DNA of 64,000 nt from Yamagishiella unicocca (Eukaryota; Chlorophyta; Chlorophyceae; Chlamydomonadales; Volvocaceae): assembly GCA_003116995.1 (NCBI GenBank), contig BDSL01000118.1:124001-188000 (forward strand), in the 5' to 3' direction. Every line of letters begins with the position of its first letter. Position 1 is the stretch's first letter. Positions 63,506-64,000 of the stretch are shown here, one piece after another. The notes beneath the pieces are model-generated. The model was not told where the DNA came from and ran no database searches. It saw only the letters and a list, made by a program, of their open reading frames with translations. The translations under genes were made by a program, and so were the position numbers.

Positions 63506-64000
63506 CTGCAGCGTCCTTCCCAGGCCCTTGTCGCGACACAATACAGGTGTGGATACTGAGTACGGCGGGGCGCCCGGGCGGTCTTGTGTCGCAGACGCCC
63601 AGACGGGACAGTTCAGCCATCTCCTTTCAGCCATCGCCTCAATAAGAAGCCTGGCACGGATCCCAGTAGCTCCGAGAGAGGAAATAAGCAAGCGATCCGC
63701 AACAGTAGGCGATAGAGAAGGAGCAGAGCTCCGCCTGCGCGACACACCTACCCGTACGACGCGCTCCCGGCCTACGTTTGACTGCCACGCACATCAGCCG
63801 GGTTCCAGCAGTACGAAGGCAGGAGTCAGGACTTGCTACCACGCCGTGTATGTGTTGTCGTAGCCCCATGGGGCGCACACACCAACGCGGCCACGAAGCT
63901 AATCTACAAACAAAGGCGCCCGTAATAAAGGGCGCATGGGCAGAGACACGGAAGCAAGTTTAGCAAGGGACTCAGGGGAAATGAGGGAACCCCGTAACGC

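Overview
The window looks like nuclear DNA of a volvocine/chlorophycean green alga (Chlamydomonas or Volvox relative). The evidence is GC-rich, intron-dense genes with GTGAG/GTGCG donors and CAG acceptors, long Ala/Gly/Pro low-complexity inserts in conserved proteins, TGTAA-type poly(A) signals, a TTTTAGGG telomere-type motif, and a PAS-linked class III cyclase of the kind expanded in these algae. Exon models below were assembled by eye from splice consensus and reading phase. The coding lengths of the complete models (1294, 395, 225 and 2059 codons plus stop) all stay in frame, which supports them.

Layout. 1-4377: sequence poorer in GC than the genes, with a small putative membrane-protein gene (minus, 505-861), an unrecognised three-exon gene (minus, about 1318-2322) and otherwise little. 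4383-10779: an intact Ty3/gypsy retrotransposon with a chromodomain, identical 183-bp LTRs and a GCAGG target duplication, inserted about 60 bp upstream of the TATA-like box of the next gene. 10916-21379 (+): a 14-exon PAS plus class III nucleotide cyclase. 23311-26029 (-): a plastid RimP-like ribosome maturation factor, divergent from 26354-29189 (+), a syntaxin-6/SYP6-type Qc-SNARE. 30545-48751 (-): a 28-exon VPS15 (PI3-kinase regulatory subunit 4) pseudokinase/HEAT/WD40 protein. 51622-58752 or further (-): a four-RRM CELF/Bruno-like RNA-binding protein. 59061-64000: mostly unassigned sequence with inverted copies of a dispersed module that also occurs at 3.1 kb.

Two genes belong to endomembrane traffic (SYP6-type SNARE and VPS15), but nothing suggests the genes here form one pathway; this is ordinary eukaryotic gene order interrupted by mobile DNA.

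The most interesting signal is in the introns. Short (about 10-185 bp) dispersed repeats of at least two sequence families (called R1 and R5 here) sit in introns of the cyclase, SNARE and VPS15 genes. At least eight copies are flanked by direct repeats of 11-20 bp that often overlap or abut real splice sites. This is the signature expected of introner-like elements or of patch-type insertions at intron ends. Separately, several introns carry minisatellites whose units contain splice-site-like motifs next to the true junction. In the retrotransposon, gag and pol share one frame separated by a single UAG, followed 7 nt later by a perfect 9-bp hairpin, which suggests programmed stop-codon readthrough.
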